The position numbers and the translations under genes are program-made. From Acheta domesticus (lineage: Eukaryota; Arthropoda; Insecta; Orthoptera; Gryllidae), in the NCBI GenBank assembly GCA_031308135.1, contig JAHLJT010000631.1:155885276-155949275 (forward strand): a DNA stretch of 64,000 nt, in the 5' to 3' direction. The notes beneath the pieces were generated by a model, which saw nothing but the letters and a program-made list of their open reading frames with translations, ran no database searches and was not told where the DNA came from. Positions 43,454 through 52,929 of this stretch are shown here, piece by piece; position 1 is the stretch's first letter; every line of letters starts with the position of its first letter.

Positions 43454-46400
43454 ATGTCTCAGTCAAAGGTACGGGCTAAGGAGCCAGGTGCAGTTGAATT
43501 AAGATTATCACAGAGGTGGAGTCTCGCTATTTGGGAAATTTCACGAATTGAAAGTAATTTGAAAGCTTTGCAACCAGCAACAGTAGCCAGTCTCGCGTGC
43601 TTGCGTGATAGGTTATGCGAGGTTTGGAAGGATATTGAAGCTCTTAAAATGGATGCGATCAGCTCCACAGAGTTCTTTAGCACGATTCATGAACAAAATT
43701 TTTCGCAATGTGAAAATGCTTACTTGGCTGTAAAACAGCTATTGAATGAAAAATACGAGCCCTTTGAAAAGCCTCTTACTGTTGCCTCGGCGTGTCATCA
43801 TGCCTCGCTACCGAGCATTAAAATTCCAAAATTTGATGGAAGGTATAGAAATTGGCAACGTTTTCGTGATTTGTTTACTCAATTAGTCATTAATCAGGTA
43901 CAGATACCGGACTCGCAGAAGTTGGTGCATTTAATGAGTAGTCTCGAGGCCGAACCTCTGAAGTTGATTTCTGTGCTCACAGTATCAGACAGATCCTTTC
44001 AACAGGCCTGGGCTTTATTAAGAGATCGTTATGACGATAAATCGAAAATTTTAGAAGAGCACATTCATGCTCTCTTCTCCTTTCCTTCCCTCAAAATTGG
44101 TGATGCCTCCTCCTTAAGAGAATTGCACAATGTAGTAACTTCTCACTGGCTATCTATGTCAGCAGTTCCCACTACAGTCCCTATGGCTGAAATAATAGTA
44201 CAATTTTTAGTGCTCAGTAAATTGGATAACAAAACAAGGGAAGCATTTTTCCTTGCTAAAGCAAAAAATGATATTGTTCCATTGCAAAATGTTTTAGATT
44301 TTCTTTCACTCCGGGCAAGAGCCCTAGACATTGCCCCTCTTGCTAATCCTGATGTGAATTCTGTTTCAGTTAGTAAGTCTAAGCGCCCTACACAATCTTC
44401 ACCTGCCAAACAGGTGTTTCAGCTGGAAGAGGGGTCATCAGCTCAAGCCTGCATTGCCTGCAGTTCTGGAGAGCACCCACTTTTCGCCTGCCCTCGTTTT
44501 CGTACCCTGGCTGTCCAGCAGAGATGGGATTTTGTCTCTTCTCATCAACTCTGCTACAACTGTCTTCGAAGGAAGGGTCCTTCTCATCATTGCTCACAAC
44601 GAAGTTGTAAAACTTGTGGTAAGAACCACCACTCAATGCTTCATAAATTTTCTACACAAAATGTCCATAATTTGGCATCACCTCATTGTTCTAGTGCTCC
44701 CAACACCTCTGCTGGACTAGCATCTGCCACCCAGATTACTGCAAAACAACCACACGATACTAAGGTTTCCACGTTATCACACTTGGTTCTTAGCCAGACA
44801 CATAATATTGGTTCTCTCCTTCCCACAGCCATTGTTAATGCAACAAATGAGTTGGGCCAAACCCTGCCAGCCAGGGCATTACTTGATTCTGGTAGTGAAG
44901 TTTCCTTGATAACTGAATCACTGGTACAGGCCCTCCGTCTCAAAAGAATTAGGCATAATGCTACGATTCATTCTGTTAATGCTCTTACTTCTGGTTCAAA
45001 TGCTAGAGTTCATGTGTTAATCTCCTCGCGGTGTTGTAGGTGGAAAAGGGCAATAGAATGTTTAGTGGTCCCTGCTATTTCCAAAGCCACCCCCCGGAGG
45101 AACATTAATTTAGCTGCCCTGAAGCTGCCTGCTGACCTAAAATTGGCTGATGACCAATTCTTTATTCCTAAAAAATTAGATATTTTATTAAGCTCTTCTT
45201 TATTTTTTCAGGTGCTTAACACTAAGAAGAGCAGCCATTGTTCAAAGCTTTTTATTCTTGATACTAAGTTTGGTAATGTCATTGCGGGGGATCGATTGCC
45301 CACACTGTTGCCAAGTGCGGCACCCCCAGATCAGTGCTTTTTCTTAACTGCACACTCTCCTTCCTTAGTCAATGATTATGAGAATATTTGGAATTCTGAG
45401 AGGATTTCCTCTTCTCGTGATGAAAACTTCTCACACTTGGAGCATCCTTGTGAAAAGAAATTTAATGAGGACACCTTTAGGTTGGAGAATGGGCAATTTT
45501 GTGTATCTTTGCCTTTTAAACGTCCTCCACAATTATTGGGGAATTCACATTTTGTGGCCAAGCAGTTTTTGCTTGCTTTAGAAAACAGATTTTCTAAAGA
45601 TAAAGAATTAAGGCACAATTATGTCAAGTTCATGAGAGAATACATTGAATTGGGGCATGCAGTTGAATGTGTCAGTAAGATAGCACCTCCTTTCTATTTT
45701 ATACCTCATTTTTGTGTGTTGAATCCACAATCCCCTACTACACCACTGCGTGTAGTCTTCAATTGTAGTGCCAAATCTTCTTCTGGGTTAAGTTTAAACG
45801 ACCTACTCTACGCTGGCCCTAACGTGCAATCAGAGCTCATTGACATCATGCTTAGATTTCGATTGTTTAATGTTTGTTTCACAGCAGACATTGAGAAAAT
45901 GTATAGAATGGTTCGGGTGCATGATGCTGATACTAAATTTCAGAGAATTTTGTGGCGAGAGAACCCTCACGACCCCATTAAAATTTTTACTTTGCAAACC
46001 GTTACTTATGGTATGGCCCCCTCCGCATTTCTGAGTACAAGGTGTCTCAACAAGTTGGCTGAGGAAATAAATGAAAATGATCCTGAGGTGGCTTCAGCCA
46101 TCAAGCAGGGATTTTATGTAGATGACTTACTGTTTGGGAGTGACTGTGCTGAGAAGGCAGCATCGTTATTTCAAAGGATTGTAAAAGTGCTAAAGGGAGC
46201 TCATTTTAATTTGAGAAAGGTTAATAGCAATTCTTCATCGTTTCTGGCCACTCTCAACACCACTCACACACAATACACTTCCACGCCTCTGGCCTCAGAC
46301 AATACACACAGAATATTGGGTTTGACTTGGAACACTGATAAAGACACACTTTGCATTACATATAGCAAACACTCCGATCCAAACACTTTCAACCTCCCGT

Positions 46401-48772
46401 GTATAACAAAAAGGGTTGTGTTGCACTTAATAGCCTCTATTTATGACCCATTAGGTTTTGTGAATCCTTTCTTGGTAAAGTTGAAACTTTTTCTGCAAAA
46501 ATTGTGGTCTTTACAGTTGGATTGGGATACTCCTCTTGATTCTGATCTTACTTGTTGTTGGCAGTCCTTGGTTAATGAGATTGTTTTACTGCCATCAATT
46601 ATACTCCCACGCAAGGTGTTACCCCAGGGTCACCTTCCCTCTTGTCTAGTAGGATTCTGTGATGCCTCTCATAAGGCGTACGGAGCTGCATTATACTTAG
46701 TTAATCATGATTCTGCATCCGTTGCGCGTAGCCACTTGTTGTGCTCTAAATCAAGACTTGCTCCCCTGTCAGGGTCGACTATTCCTCGCTTGGAGTTATG
46801 TAGTGCCTTGTTATTGGTAGAATTGACCAAGAAGGTAATAAGAGCATTGAGAATTGTGTGTTCTATTAATCAAGTGTATCTTTTTTCAGATAGTTCTATT
46901 GTTTTGCACTGGTTGGTGAAAAGCAATCATAAATTGGATGCTTTCACTGCGCATAGAGTTTCAAAGATAGTGGCATCCTATCCACTATCTTGTTGGCGCC
47001 ATGTAAGCTCGAGACAGAATCCCGCTGATCTGCTAACCCGTGGTGTCTCCCCCCAGGCACTGCAACACAGTACCCTCTGGTTTGTAGGACCGCCGTGGCT
47101 GAAGCAGCCAGTGTCAATGTGGGCCAAGCCATTTGTCGATGCTGAGGTAGCGGATAATGGTAAGGTAGATGCTCTCTGTTGTATGTTCACTGCATACCAA
47201 ACAAGTATGCCCTCGTCAGATGTAGGTGAAAACCAAAATTCATTTGTTCAAGTGCTACTTAGCAGATATTCAAAATATCACAAATTGATAAGGGTGTTGG
47301 CGCTATGCTTAAGATTCATTAACAATATACGGGCTGCAATTGATGCTCGCATTGACCCTGCTTCGGCTCAGATGCGGAGAAGGGGTTGGTTGGCACCGCT
47401 TGAATTGAGAGAAGCCACAGTGGTTATTATAAGGCTCATTCAACTAGACATGTACCCCCTTGAATATAAGGCACTTTCAAAAGAAAAGGGATTACCTCCC
47501 AAGTCATCGCTCCTTAGCTTGAATCCTTATCTAGGCCCTGATGGGCTTTTACGGGTGGGTGGCCGTTTAATGAATTCTCAGGTGGAGAGGTTAAACAAGC
47601 ATCCTATTATACTTCCGCCTAACCACAAATTTACCGTCCTGTTCTTAGAAATGATACACCTCGCATTTCTACATGCGGGCTTGGCAATGATGATGGGATG
47701 TGTGCGCCAGCAGTATTGGATTCCCTCCCTACGACGGGTAGCAAAAAAGGTAATTAATGCTTGTCTGACGTGCAGACGCTGGCGCGGCGCACCCGTGGAG
47801 CAAATTATGGGTTCATTGCCCCCTAGCCGCGTAAATCCTTCTCGGCCATGGGCTCACACATCCGTAGATTATTGTGGCCCAATTTTGACAAGGCCGTCTC
47901 TCACGAGATCAAAAATGTCTCAGAAGACTTGGATTGCTGTATTTATATGCCATTCCACGAAAGCTTCGCATTTAGAAATCGTCGAAAATCTATCCTCCTC
48001 TCAATTCATTGCGGCCTTTGAACGTTTTGGTTCGAGAAGAGGTTATCCTGTGCACATGTACAGTGATAACGCTAGTACATTCAAAAGTGCTAGTCGTATC
48101 CTAGCCGAGGCTAATCGCTTTGTTCTTTCCGCTCGGGATTTAGAGGTTATCACCAATTTTTTATCGGTGCAGTGTACCTCCTGGCACTTTTGTCCCACCT
48201 ACGCTCCTCACCGAAACTCGTTAGCTGAGGCTTGTGTTAAAAGTCTTAAATTCCATTTGCGTCGAGCTTTAGGGCAACAAGTTGTGCCCTTGCTTACATT
48301 GTACACCCTCTTAGCCAAAATAGAAGCTTGTTTAAACTCAAGACCGCTTGTAGTCACGTCTACAGATACGGATGTGAATTTAATTTTAACCCCGAATCAC
48401 TTAGTCTACGGGCACGCGCTTAATACTTTTCCTATAGATACTGACTCGCCTCTTGTGCAGATTACTCCTGCACAACAGTTCCGCCATTTAAATAACAAAT
48501 TAGCAATAATTTGGAAATATTGGTCGCGAAATTACCTCCACACCTTGCAACAAAGGGTAAAGTGGAAAAGGGAGTCACCACCACTAGCTGTAAATGATCT
48601 AGTACTTTTAATTGAGGAATCTCCGCCCTCTCACTGGAAATTAGGTGTAGTGGAGAAATTGTTCCCTGATCAAGCCGGAGTCGTGCGTACTGTTGAAGTA
48701 CGAACTAGCCAGGGCAAGTTATTGCGACCAGTACAAAAGTTATGTGCACTGGCTAGATCCTCCAACGAGTAA
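43454..48772 (+). CDS. BEL/Pao Gag-Pol polyprotein
   Basis: The 1,772-residue frame holds every domain needed to package, copy and integrate the element. Gag has a DUF1759-like capsid region (KIPKFDGRYRNWQRFRDLF, from ~122) and CCHC-like knuckles (~333-398, including CYNC and CKTCGKNH). The aspartic protease has ALLDSGSEVSLI with Asp478. RT has FTADIEKMY (Asp812) and YVDD (888-891). RNase H has FCDAS (Asp1070), RLELCSALLL (Glu1114) and FSDSS (Asp1146). Integrase has an H-H-C-C finger (His1402, His1407, Cys1437, Cys1440) and Asp1472, Asp1538 and Glu1592. A C-terminal DUF5641-like module (WKLGVVEKLFPD, VRTVEVRTSQGKLLRPVQKL) closes it. There are no stops or frameshifts. The first in-frame ATG was chosen. 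The protein is likely cleaved by its own protease. Confidence 0.95.
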   Translation: MSQSKVRAKEPGAVELRLSQRWSLAIWEISRIESNLKALQPATVASLACLRDRLCEVWKDIEALKMDAISSTEFFSTIHEQNFSQCENAYLAVKQLLNEKYEPFEKPLTVASACHHASLPSIKIPKFDGRYRNWQRFRDLFTQLVINQVQIPDSQKLVHLMSSLEAEPLKLISVLTVSDRSFQQAWALLRDRYDDKSKILEEHIHALFSFPSLKIGDASSLRELHNVVTSHWLSMSAVPTTVPMAEIIVQFLVLSKLDNKTREAFFLAKAKNDIVPLQNVLDFLSLRARALDIAPLANPDVNSVSVSKSKRPTQSSPAKQVFQLEEGSSAQACIACSSGEHPLFACPRFRTLAVQQRWDFVSSHQLCYNCLRRKGPSHHCSQRSCKTCGKNHHSMLHKFSTQNVHNLASPHCSSAPNTSAGLASATQITAKQPHDTKVSTLSHLVLSQTHNIGSLLPTAIVNATNELGQTLPARALLDSGSEVSLITESLVQALRLKRIRHNATIHSVNALTSGSNARVHVLISSRCCRWKRAIECLVVPAISKATPRRNINLAALKLPADLKLADDQFFIPKKLDILLSSSLFFQVLNTKKSSHCSKLFILDTKFGNVIAGDRLPTLLPSAAPPDQCFFLTAHSPSLVNDYENIWNSERISSSRDENFSHLEHPCEKKFNEDTFRLENGQFCVSLPFKRPPQLLGNSHFVAKQFLLALENRFSKDKELRHNYVKFMREYIELGHAVECVSKIAPPFYFIPHFCVLNPQSPTTPLRVVFNCSAKSSSGLSLNDLLYAGPNVQSELIDIMLRFRLFNVCFTADIEKMYRMVRVHDADTKFQRILWRENPHDPIKIFTLQTVTYGMAPSAFLSTRCLNKLAEEINENDPEVASAIKQGFYVDDLLFGSDCAEKAASLFQRIVKVLKGAHFNLRKVNSNSSSFLATLNTTHTQYTSTPLASDNTHRILGLTWNTDKDTLCITYSKHSDPNTFNLPCITKRVVLHLIASIYDPLGFVNPFLVKLKLFLQKLWSLQLDWDTPLDSDLTCCWQSLVNEIVLLPSIILPRKVLPQGHLPSCLVGFCDASHKAYGAALYLVNHDSASVARSHLLCSKSRLAPLSGSTIPRLELCSALLLVELTKKVIRALRIVCSINQVYLFSDSSIVLHWLVKSNHKLDAFTAHRVSKIVASYPLSCWRHVSSRQNPADLLTRGVSPQALQHSTLWFVGPPWLKQPVSMWAKPFVDAEVADNGKVDALCCMFTAYQTSMPSSDVGENQNSFVQVLLSRYSKYHKLIRVLALCLRFINNIRAAIDARIDPASAQMRRRGWLAPLELREATVVIIRLIQLDMYPLEYKALSKEKGLPPKSSLLSLNPYLGPDGLLRVGGRLMNSQVERLNKHPIILPPNHKFTVLFLEMIHLAFLHAGLAMMMGCVRQQYWIPSLRRVAKKVINACLTCRRWRGAPVEQIMGSLPPSRVNPSRPWAHTSVDYCGPILTRPSLTRSKMSQKTWIAVFICHSTKASHLEIVENLSSSQFIAAFERFGSRRGYPVHMYSDNASTFKSASRILAEANRFVLSARDLEVITNFLSVQCTSWHFCPTYAPHRNSLAEACVKSLKFHLRRALGQQVVPLLTLYTLLAKIEACLNSRPLVVTSTDTDVNLILTPNHLVYGHALNTFPIDTDSPLVQITPAQQFRHLNNKLAIIWKYWSRNYLHTLQQRVKWKRESPPLAVNDLVLLIEESPPSHWKLGVVEKLFPDQAGVVRTVEVRTSQGKLLRPVQKLCALARSSNE

Positions 48773-49268
48773 GCCCCAATCCATGATATTTATCTCTACT
48801 TTTCCCCCTCTGTCGACCAGAGATGCTCAGCTGATTTTTCTTTCGCTTCGCCGCCTGGTGAACAGGCGTACCACTATCATTTTTTAGGTCATACTGCGTG
48901 GGCCTGCCACTTGGTTTTTTTTTGGTGTTCTTTGACATTTTATGCGTTTTATTAATTCCTTGTTGTACTAATTGGTATAATTTTTTGATTAAGCACTGCT
49001 ACAAATTCTATGTGATTTTGTTACTTCTAGGTTAAGGTAATTGTTACGAGGTACTCAGTAATGGTTCGAGGTGATTACTATATGTACGCTAGGCAAACGC
49101 CTATGCTTTCGTTTGTTGTATGCCCTCCTCACTCGTTTATAGTAGGAATGGAGTCTCTCAAGATAATGCAGAACTGTGGTGGACTTCTCAGTGCTTGTTG
49201 CTGAAAGAAGTGAGTGGGAGACGGACAGTGCCGAACCCGAGCATCGCCATGCGCCCGGCCCCAATAAA
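48773..49268 (+). other. BEL 3' untranslated region before the 3' LTR
   Basis: No open frame of note and no envelope gene. The last bases before the LTR (CCCGGCCCCAATAAA) are not the purine-rich run normally used as the plus-strand primer; the nearest purine-rich stretch is GTGAGTGGGAGACGGA at ~49210-49225. At 48914-48944, TTTTTTTTTGGTGTTCTTTGACATTTTATG strongly resembles the 5' LTR end plus start of leader (42923-42950). Confidence 0.6.
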
Positions 49269-50119
49269 TGTTAGCACATTTTGCTCGGCGCGGACAAGTT
49301 CCTGCGACTTCCGCCCACCTGGGCACTCTTTGGAGTGCTTCCCGCTAAATTATGGGAGTTCCATGCTAGACCAGGGTGTCATGGGGGCGCCAATTCCAAC
49401 ATTCGCGCGTCCCACTTAAAAAAAAAAAAAAAAAAAAATCCATCAATCAATCAATCAATCAATGAGATGGAATGAAGACATTAATTAAATCATTGTTTCC
49501 CCGCGCCTTGATGCATGTGACAGCTCTTCCGCCGCCCTGCCAGGTTGCAATCAGCTACCCTCGCCGCCGACACCGGTGACGTCACTACATCACCACCGTC
49601 ACCGCCGCCACCAACACCATCGCGCCGTCGCGCCCGTATCTCTCCCCCTGCCTACGTCCGCCCCCCCCCCCCGCCGCCAGCTAGCCGGCTGCCCGCCCCT
49701 CTGAGCCCTGCCCGGGGTCGAACCCGGGGCACCGCCCAGAGCATGTGCGGCCAGCGGGCGACACAGCTGGTGGAGTGTGGGCCAAGCGGATGGAGCTATG
49801 GTGGACCGGGAGCATGAAGCATCCACGGCGGTGAAGGGCATTTTTCACGATTTCTGCATTGAGACCCTCTACTGGACAGCGGTGTGATTTGTAGGAGCGG
49901 TGGTGCTGTGACAGTGGTGTGGTTCGACAACCCGGCCATGTGTGCCTCGTAACCTTTCAATGTTACATTCATTTGGTTTTTGCTTGCTATGTTAGTCAGG
50001 TAGCATCGCTTGGTCAGTGTGTGCCTTTAATTTTGTGTTTCGCAACACTGCAAGAGTTTTGTGAAATTGTTAAAGTTTTGTGGAATTATTATTAAAGTTT
50101 TTTTTTGTATTCCTTGACA
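49269..50119 (+). repeat. 3' LTR of the BEL/Pao element
   Basis: Same 851-bp length as the 5' LTR and identical outside three homopolymer runs (A21, C12 and T9 here). It should provide the transcript's 3' processing signals. Confidence 0.95.
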
Positions 50120-50124
50120 GAAGT
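50120..50124 (+). other. Target-site duplication, right copy (GAAGT)
   Basis: Directly follows the 3' LTR and equals 42088-42092. The empty site would read CTTTTCAGAAGTAGAGCT. Confidence 0.9.
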
Positions 50125-50429
50125 AGAGCTACATATTAGGTCTATTATTGTCATTCTGCCAACCCTGATCGTGCCTAGTTATGTTGTGGGATCTAATTGT
50201 ATTGGTTGTTTTGGACTGTAAAAGTAAATTTCCTGGTGACGACGACAGTGCTTGTTTTGTCGGACTTTTTCTGGTATACACGGTTGTGAGCATTGTATTG
50301 GCACAGTTTGGAATTTGGCTTCTAAGAAGTGAATAATACAATTTTGTTGTTGATTTATTGTTAGAACACTTTTCTGGACATAAAAAGGAATGTGTTATGT
50401 TGCACTCAATTACGGCCGTGTCTGGAGTG

Positions 50430-50640
50430 AAAGAAAGTGAAAGAGATTGAGAGAGAGAGAGTGAAAGAGAATGAGAGTGAAAGAGGGTGAGAGAGCGGGA
50501 GAAATAGGGTGAGAGCGAGAGAAAGAGGCTGAGAGCGAGAGAAAGAGGGTGAGAGCGAGAGAAAGAGGATGAGAGCGAGAAAAAGAGGGTGAGAGCGAGA
50601 GAAAGAGGGTGTAGGAGAGAGAGAAAGAGTGCAGGGAAAA
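50430..50640 (+). repeat. Purine-rich minisatellite, 20-bp unit
   Basis: GAGAGCGAGAGAAAGAGGGT repeats as six 20-bp units from 50491 to 50610 with single-base changes, inside a longer GA-rich tract. The Ser/Leu/Pro-rich minus-strand frame across it is compositional. Confidence 0.9.
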
Positions 50641-51905
50641 GGACGATGTTGTACGTCTATTTTTTTAAAAATATGACTTAAAACGTAACAAGTAGGTGAA
50701 TGAAGCATTATTACTAAATTTCTGGCGTTTCTTCCTAAGATAGGAATAAGAATTTTCCTTACCGATTTCCTACAAATTTATAGTGACTCGTGCCGAGATA
50801 TGAAGACAAGTGGTGGGATGTGAAGATTAGTGCCAAGATATGAGCACACCTGGCGGGATATGAAGACGTTTGCTAATCGTAAAAATATCAGATGTGTAAT
50901 GATCATTAAACGAATGCTGTTAGAAGGATCAGCGTGTTATTAATACTGCTCGATTGAAACCGCTGTGTTGTGATTGATGTACGTACAAGATGGTGCAGAA
51001 TAAATAGTGATCAGGTTCGAACGAAAAAAATATTGTTAACACGCAAACTTCTAAACAACGAAGAAGAAGATAAGTATTAAAAGATGTGTTTAGAATGTTA
51101 AACGGTTCAAACGAGCATTACTATTGAAAAATGAACTGGATTACACGAATATTCAGTGATTCCAACAGGCACACTCCAGAACCACGTGTGCATTGTAGAA
51201 AGTACGATATGAGTCAGTCGCTAATTAATATGAGTCGGTTAAAAGGTTTCCAACAAACAATTGCACAGAGAAATTGATCTTCTTACTATTCAATATCGTA
51301 TTAAACATGTCAAACAAATTCTTTAATTCCCTATCTTCCTTTCCTATAACTGGTATTTCCAAATTAGGAAAAACGTTGATGCAGAGCGGAAGAATTCAAT
51401 CCATATTCCAGAAACGTATGTTTAAACCCCCTTTTAAAGAAAATTCCCGATCTCTCTATACCTACTTTATATAACAATTCATATCCGAAAACAATGTATT
51501 CCAATTTTCCACCATTCTCAATTCTTAGAAATTATTGATTATTTGAGGCCTCTCTATTCACTTGTAAAGCGTTTCCTAGCTGCATAAGAAAATGTACAAT
51601 AAATACATTAAAAAATACGTCAATAATTAACAAAACAATCATCAATCAATCAAATATTAAATTAATGTACAAATCAACGATATGTGTTAAAAACACTAGA
51701 CAAAATTACATGCAATGGAAACTGAATTACATGCAATATCAGACAAATAATTCAATAAAAATAGTTGCATTAAAAATAAATTTGAAAATGAAACCGCAAA
51801 AGTGACAAAGAAGTATATTTCTGTTGTTAATTTTTAGTGTGTTATTAATGACATTTGAAAATTAATTCAAAGTGAAAATGTTATTAATTTTCGCCCCTTG
51901 CCCTC
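50641..51905. other. AT-rich stretch, nothing supported
   Basis: A repeated phrase with GATATGAAGAC at ~50798-50865 is a short local repetition. A 66-codon frame at 51274-51474 has no recognised domain. Confidence 0.35.
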
Positions 51906-51909
51906 TCAG

Positions 51910-52180
51910 TGCAGCTCGTCCGCCTGGAAGGCTCGGCAGCTGCGCCTCTGCTCTGTGCTCGTCGGCGGCTCCCCTTCCCCCCCTCCTCCTTCCCTCTGCG
52001 CCCTCCCGCACACAGCGCGCGCGCGCGCGCCCTCGCTAATTGCAATACATGCGGGCGGCTCCCTTTGCCCTGCGCCTCCCCGCCCCGCCCCCGCCCCGCA
52101 CGTGCGGGCCGCTCCGCCCCCCGCGGGCCGAGGCGTCCCCACGGCGCCCTCCCGGCAGCCGCTCGCGCATTCATAACCGC
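51910..52180. other. GC-rich, CpG-dense island with a (GC)n run
   Basis: CGCGCGCGCGCGCGC near 52016-52030 and CCCCGCCCC-type strings. Frames on both strands are compositional. It is followed within ~45 bp by a SINE fragment. Confidence 0.5.
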
Positions 52181-52224
52181 CTGCAAGGACAGGCCAAACG
52201 CCATCGGGCTATAAAATAAAATTA

Positions 52225-52390
52225 TTCTTTCTTGTTTCTGGGCTTGTCCACTGCTATGGCCATTAGTACTGTAAATGAGATGCATTTTGTATCCCTTGAT
52301 GGCAATCACCATCTCTCTCTGGAACGACAGGTTTGGCGCCAATCTACGGCTTTCAGGGAGCTAGGTACCTGCCCTAGCCGCACCTAGCAC
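52225..52390 (-). mobile_element. tRNA-derived SINE, family 1, partial copy
   Basis: TGTCCACTGCTATGGCCATTAG, then TACTGTAAATGAGATGCATTT and TTTGGCGCCAATCTACGGC line up with the tail-proximal part of the copies at 25.8 and 60.5 kb. The head is absent. Confidence 0.6.
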
Positions 52391-52925
52391 CACCGCAGCC
52401 GCGGTACTCTAGTGCTTGTAAATGTACGAGTATATGTAAGGGGAGAGGAAGACGTTTGATTTCTTTAATCTAAGAAAAATTATTTTTTACATATTTATAC
52501 TGGAAACATTTCCTAATTTTTTTTACTGGAAATCGGAAAATGGAAATTTACTTTCCATTTAGAGCTTCAAATTTTCGAAACTTGAAATATTAACAAAATT
52601 CATTTTAAATTCTTGGAAAGACCGTTTGGACGATTTAAGCAATCCGAGTAGGGCTTGCTAAATAAAAGTAATGGACTTCAAATTCCCGTATGATCAAATA
52701 TTTTATGAGCTTGACAGACTTTTGTGGCTACAAGTAGTATTGCTATGTTACGTGTTTCAAATAATGTGAAAAAAGTACGTGCTTTTTAGCATCGTTAGTG
52801 AAGTTTTTTAATACGCGCAATTAATCAACAACTTCAACACAAGACATTGTTTCCTTTTCGAATAAATCCTGTGACAAATGAATGCTAGTGGTTTTCCCTT
52901 CAGACTTCTGTTCCGACCTTACTTA
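52391..52925. other. No recognised feature
   Basis: AT-rich spacer between a SINE fragment and the R4-like LINE; nothing is supported. Confidence 0.35.
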
Positions 52926-52929
52926 ACCT

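Larger units (their letters stand above)
42093..50119 (+). mobile_element. Complete BEL/Pao LTR retrotransposon
   Basis: The 8,027-bp element has two 851-bp LTRs starting TGTTAG and ending TTGACA, a 510-bp leader, one 1,772-codon Gag-Pol frame, a 496-bp 3' region and a 5-bp target duplication. No envelope frame follows Pol. The LTRs differ only in three homopolymers: A24 against A21, C10 against C12 and T8 against T9. They are copied from one template at integration, so near-identity means a very recent insertion. All catalytic motifs of protease, RT, RNase H and integrase are visible in one open frame, so the copy may be competent. Confidence 0.95.

Noticed and set aside
48773..49268. Envelope gene downstream of BEL Pol
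   Set aside because: Only short frames without signal peptide or membrane segment; the region is untranslated.
50491..50610. CRISPR-like array
   Set aside because: Units are contiguous with no unique spacers, and the sequence is eukaryotic repeat DNA.
50406..50708. 100-codon Ser/Leu/Pro-rich protein on the minus strand
   Set aside because: It is the translation of a 20-bp purine-rich minisatellite.
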